From: Aporrectodea caliginosa
Lineage: Eukaryota > Annelida > Clitellata > Crassiclitellata > Lumbricidae
Direction of reading: 5' to 3'
DNA: 64,000 nt
Assembly: GCA_020284085.1 (NCBI GenBank)
Contig: JACEVL010001655.1
Location: forward strand, 287,501 to 351,500
A model generated the notes under the pieces. The model had not been told where the DNA came from. It saw only the letters and a program-made list of their open reading frames with translations, and searched no databases. This document shows, one piece after another, positions 52,447 through 64,000 of this stretch (positions are counted from its first letter, which is position 1; every line of letters begins with the position of its first letter). The position numbers and the translations under genes are program-made.

Positions 52447-53359
52447 GCCAGATTTTACCGATGAAGCTTTGGTTCTTCAGTTACGTTTGTTCATTATTCT
52501 CTGGCCTCAGTCAATCTCTTTGTTTCTTTCCCTGTCTCAGTATCTCTGTTTAAACTTTCGCTACTTCTGTCTGTCTTGATCTCTTCATGTAAGTTGGGTG
52601 ACATACCAACGTCACTGCAGTGTGACATAGGCCTACAGACGCCACTACGCTTCCGTCGTTTCACAGTTATTTTCGTCGACTTCGACCAGATAATGACGTC
52701 ATTGGCATCGGCATTATCTTAGCTTTCTTGGCAACAAAGAAATGTCACACATATTGTGGCGAGAATCGCCATTTCTATTAGTTACATTTTTTTCATTTTA
52801 CCATGTATTCCTGTAGACAATTGTCCCGGTTCATATTTGGACGTTACTGAGTGCATTTAACGCGATCTAGCTACCTGTACATTTTAACCGGTTCGATTAT
52901 CAAGTCACGTAGTGAATTTTACACTATACTGTATTTCTACTAATATTTGTGCCGATCATGATTGCAGTGTCATTGAGTGTATTTTACAGTTACTTGTATT
53001 GACAGTCAGATTGGTTCAGATTTGTGGTTATTAAGTACATTTTGCGTGCTGTCAGAATGGAAATGTTAACTGGTTCTATTCTAGTAGAACCAAGTAGGCC
53101 TAAATTTTACCTGCGAAAACCGGTTCGAATCCGGGAAATTAGAACCCTTTGGTACCAATGATTAGATGGGCGGTGCGAATTTGACTTGAACCGCCATGTA
53201 GAACGACCTTCTATAACGGTGTTTTTGAACACTTGGTGACTGTTAAACAGTACAAGGGCCGTAGTTTTAGACAAGAGGACACACGATTCGACACGCGACC
53301 CGAAAGACGGTTCGACACACGACACAAGAAGACACAAGAGACGAGACAGTCTGGTGTAA
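52447..53359. other. Intergenic DNA between genes B and C, nothing recognised
   Basis: No gene or element I can support. A few repeats of CACACGACACAAGA-like words lie near 53280-53345. Confidence 0.5.
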
Positions 53360-53740
53360 CGGTGGTAGAAAGAGTGCTGCGATTAATAAAGCACCCTGCG
53401 TAAAATTAACATGTTCTTAGAAGTTAAGATAGTGTCTTGTTCAGTACAACTCAGTTAGCTGACTCTAGAGTGCATCTTGAGAATGTAGCCTTTAAAGCTG
53501 CACTAGTCTTGTAGACTAAACCTCTCAACCACCAATTTGCATAATTGACGAAACTCGTCGTTCGCGAAAAATGTTAGTGTCCACCGTTCTTGACCTAGTG
53601 ATTTGCGAAAACTGATCAACAAAGGTTCATTATTTTGTTTAAATTAGATTACTGTGACCTAATTTCACGACCAGAAACATAATGTCATCAACAATTTCAA
53701 GGTGACCAGCAGGCCTCATGTAATCTAATCTAATTAAGAT
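53360..53740. promoter_or_regulatory. Paralogue-conserved upstream block of gene C
   Basis: It aligns by eye with 7020-7440 upstream of gene A (shared words GAGTGCTGCGATTAAT, GCACCCTGCGTAAAATT, ATTTGCATAATT). Possibly regulatory, possibly only duplicated flank. Confidence 0.4.
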
Positions 53741-54022
53741 TCCTCCCACAGCCTCGAAGAAACAGTTAGGCCTATAACCTAAGACCCCGGGCGCATGGGT
53801 TTACTCTACCACAGAAAGATGACCGGAACTTTATACCACGGCTCCTCTATAGGAACATGTACTAAGATCTAACGAGAAGGCCCCGGGAGGGTATGCCGGT
53901 GGGTCCACAGGTAGGCCCCGTATCCTCTAATTAAGCTGATAACTGTTTTCTATTTTTGTCATTAAGTTGCGGCTGTTTCAGCTTGATAATTTTCAATAAA
54001 CGAATATTGATTGATTGAATCT
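53722..54022 (+). mobile_element. Retroelement 3' end with TTGA tail
   Basis: Relative to gene A's upstream block, about 300 bp are inserted here. They end TTTTCAATAAACGAATATTG followed by ATTGATTGA, a short-repeat tail typical of a LINE/SINE 3' end. TAATCT- or AATCT-like words at both borders could be the target duplication. Family unknown. Confidence 0.55.
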
Positions 54023-54544
54023 CTCAGTCATGGACCTTGTATTCTGAACTCAGCCAATACTTGACCAGTCTCTATTACTAGATTAAGCCTCAAGATCACT
54101 TGACTCGATAAACTTAACAGGGACGAAAATATATTATGTAAAAATGGCTAAACATTTGTTACAGTAGAGCTCCATAATATGCCAACTTTTAATGCAGGCT
54201 GTTATAATGTCTGTCGTTGTTTTACCTCTACGTGTGTTCAGCCTATCTTGGTGAGGTAAACAACGCGTTAGATCTTTACTAACTACATGTGCATATGCAT
54301 TAGTATGTGCTTATGTAATCATGTGTACATGCACACATGTATCAAGTATGGATGTATGTTTGTTTCAGACATGCATAGAATGCAATCAGTTATAGCTACT
54401 GGTCTGCCTGGTCATTACTAATGGATAATTATGTATGTTTCTGCCACCATCTTTTCCTCACGTGTGGTCTTGATTTGATATAGCGCTTCTGAATTTCTTA
54501 ATGCAGCATAAGTCTGGCACTGAAAATTCAGAGCCTTGCATTAC

Positions 54545-54600
54545 ACTGCACATCGACAGACAAAGGAACCATCTGACAACAACACCTTACCGCAATTGCT
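54545..54600 (+). promoter_or_regulatory. Conserved promoter-proximal or 5'UTR block, gene C
   Basis: ACTGCACATCGACAGACAAA and TGACAACAACACCTTACCGC correspond to the blocks before genes A and B. Confidence 0.45.
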
Positions 54601-54677
54601 CTGTGTCTAGTCCATATGAACTTACGTATAACGTGTAGACACTGGAACTTTTTTGTCAGATACATTCTGTTGACAGA

Positions 54678-63443
<8,766 letters not shown>

Positions 63444-64000
63444 GTGAGTACGCAGCAATATTTGTAACAGCCATATTGCGTTACAAAACGAGTTGCTAAT
63501 AGGGCCTATCTTTAAAATATTAGCTTTAACCTAAATATGCTAACCACTTAATGCAACAGGAAACAAAGCTGCATTAACGGTTCATAGAGTTTGATGGAAT
63601 GTAATTACTCAGGCTTGTAAGTTTTATTGTCCAGACCTATCATTTATTGAAGTTCATCTGATTATTATCTTTCTCTGGTCAAACCGAAACCTAAAATGTA
63701 TTCTGTAAATGAGCTTTTCGGTTCCTATAACTAGATTCTGAAACTTTCTTCCCTTAGTTATTCATCCTGCTCAATCGTTTACATCAATTCTTTTATCAGT
63801 TATCAGTTCATTTGCAGTCAGTTCAATAAAGCATATACTTACATTTCTAAATTTAGAACATATCTTTTTCACACTGTTTAATCTCCATAGGGTTCGGCCT
63901 CTATCTTACTGGCGGCGTGATTTTCTGGATACAGATCTCATTATGGCTTGGCTATTGTGGTATCCATTGATGCCTGTGTAGTGTACATCGAGACCATGCA

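Overview
This is eukaryotic genomic DNA from an animal, most likely a marine invertebrate deuterostome. An echinoderm is my best guess. The grounds are recurrent AGGCCTA words, several tRNA-derived SINEs, many transposons with 8-bp target duplications, and inverted-repeat elements resembling the TU transposons described from sea urchin. No species can be named from the sequence alone. Roughly 90% of the window is intron, intergenic DNA and repeats. The backbone is a head-to-tail array, all on the + strand, of CYP4F-like cytochrome P450 genes. A terminal exon of an upstream copy lies at 513-624, and a second, orphan terminal exon at 5136-5238. Gene A spans 8363-32119, gene B 35027-51772, and gene C starts at 54678 and runs off the right edge after exon 8. 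A and B each assemble by hand into 11 coding exons with GT/AG borders, identical intron phases and exactly 511 codons plus stop. This agreement is the strongest evidence in the window. The products should be membrane-anchored microsomal monooxygenases, by family most likely fatty-acid or eicosanoid omega-hydroxylases; the substrate cannot be read here. Gene A carries Ala in place of the I-helix Glu that binds haem covalently in many CYP4 enzymes. Gene C has a mutated exon 7 acceptor (TG for AG). Intron 5 of gene A holds the only other convincing gene, an intronless C2H2 zinc-finger ORF (19096-20643, 17 intact fingers), followed by decayed finger remnants. The introns and spacers are packed with mobile DNA. 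I could define many insertions by inverted ends plus target duplication, and several by an empty site in a paralogous gene: a piggyBac relic, a mariner-like relic, several hAT-like elements (some nested), and modular foldback elements made of tandem repeats. L2-like LINE 3' ends include one present in the same intron of all three P450 genes, so it predates their duplication. A LINE with a restriction-like endonuclease-type C-terminus lies inside (ATT)n arrays, twice in the ATT tail of a SINE. Long ATT, GAT and other arrays account for most of the long low-complexity ORFs and do not encode proteins.
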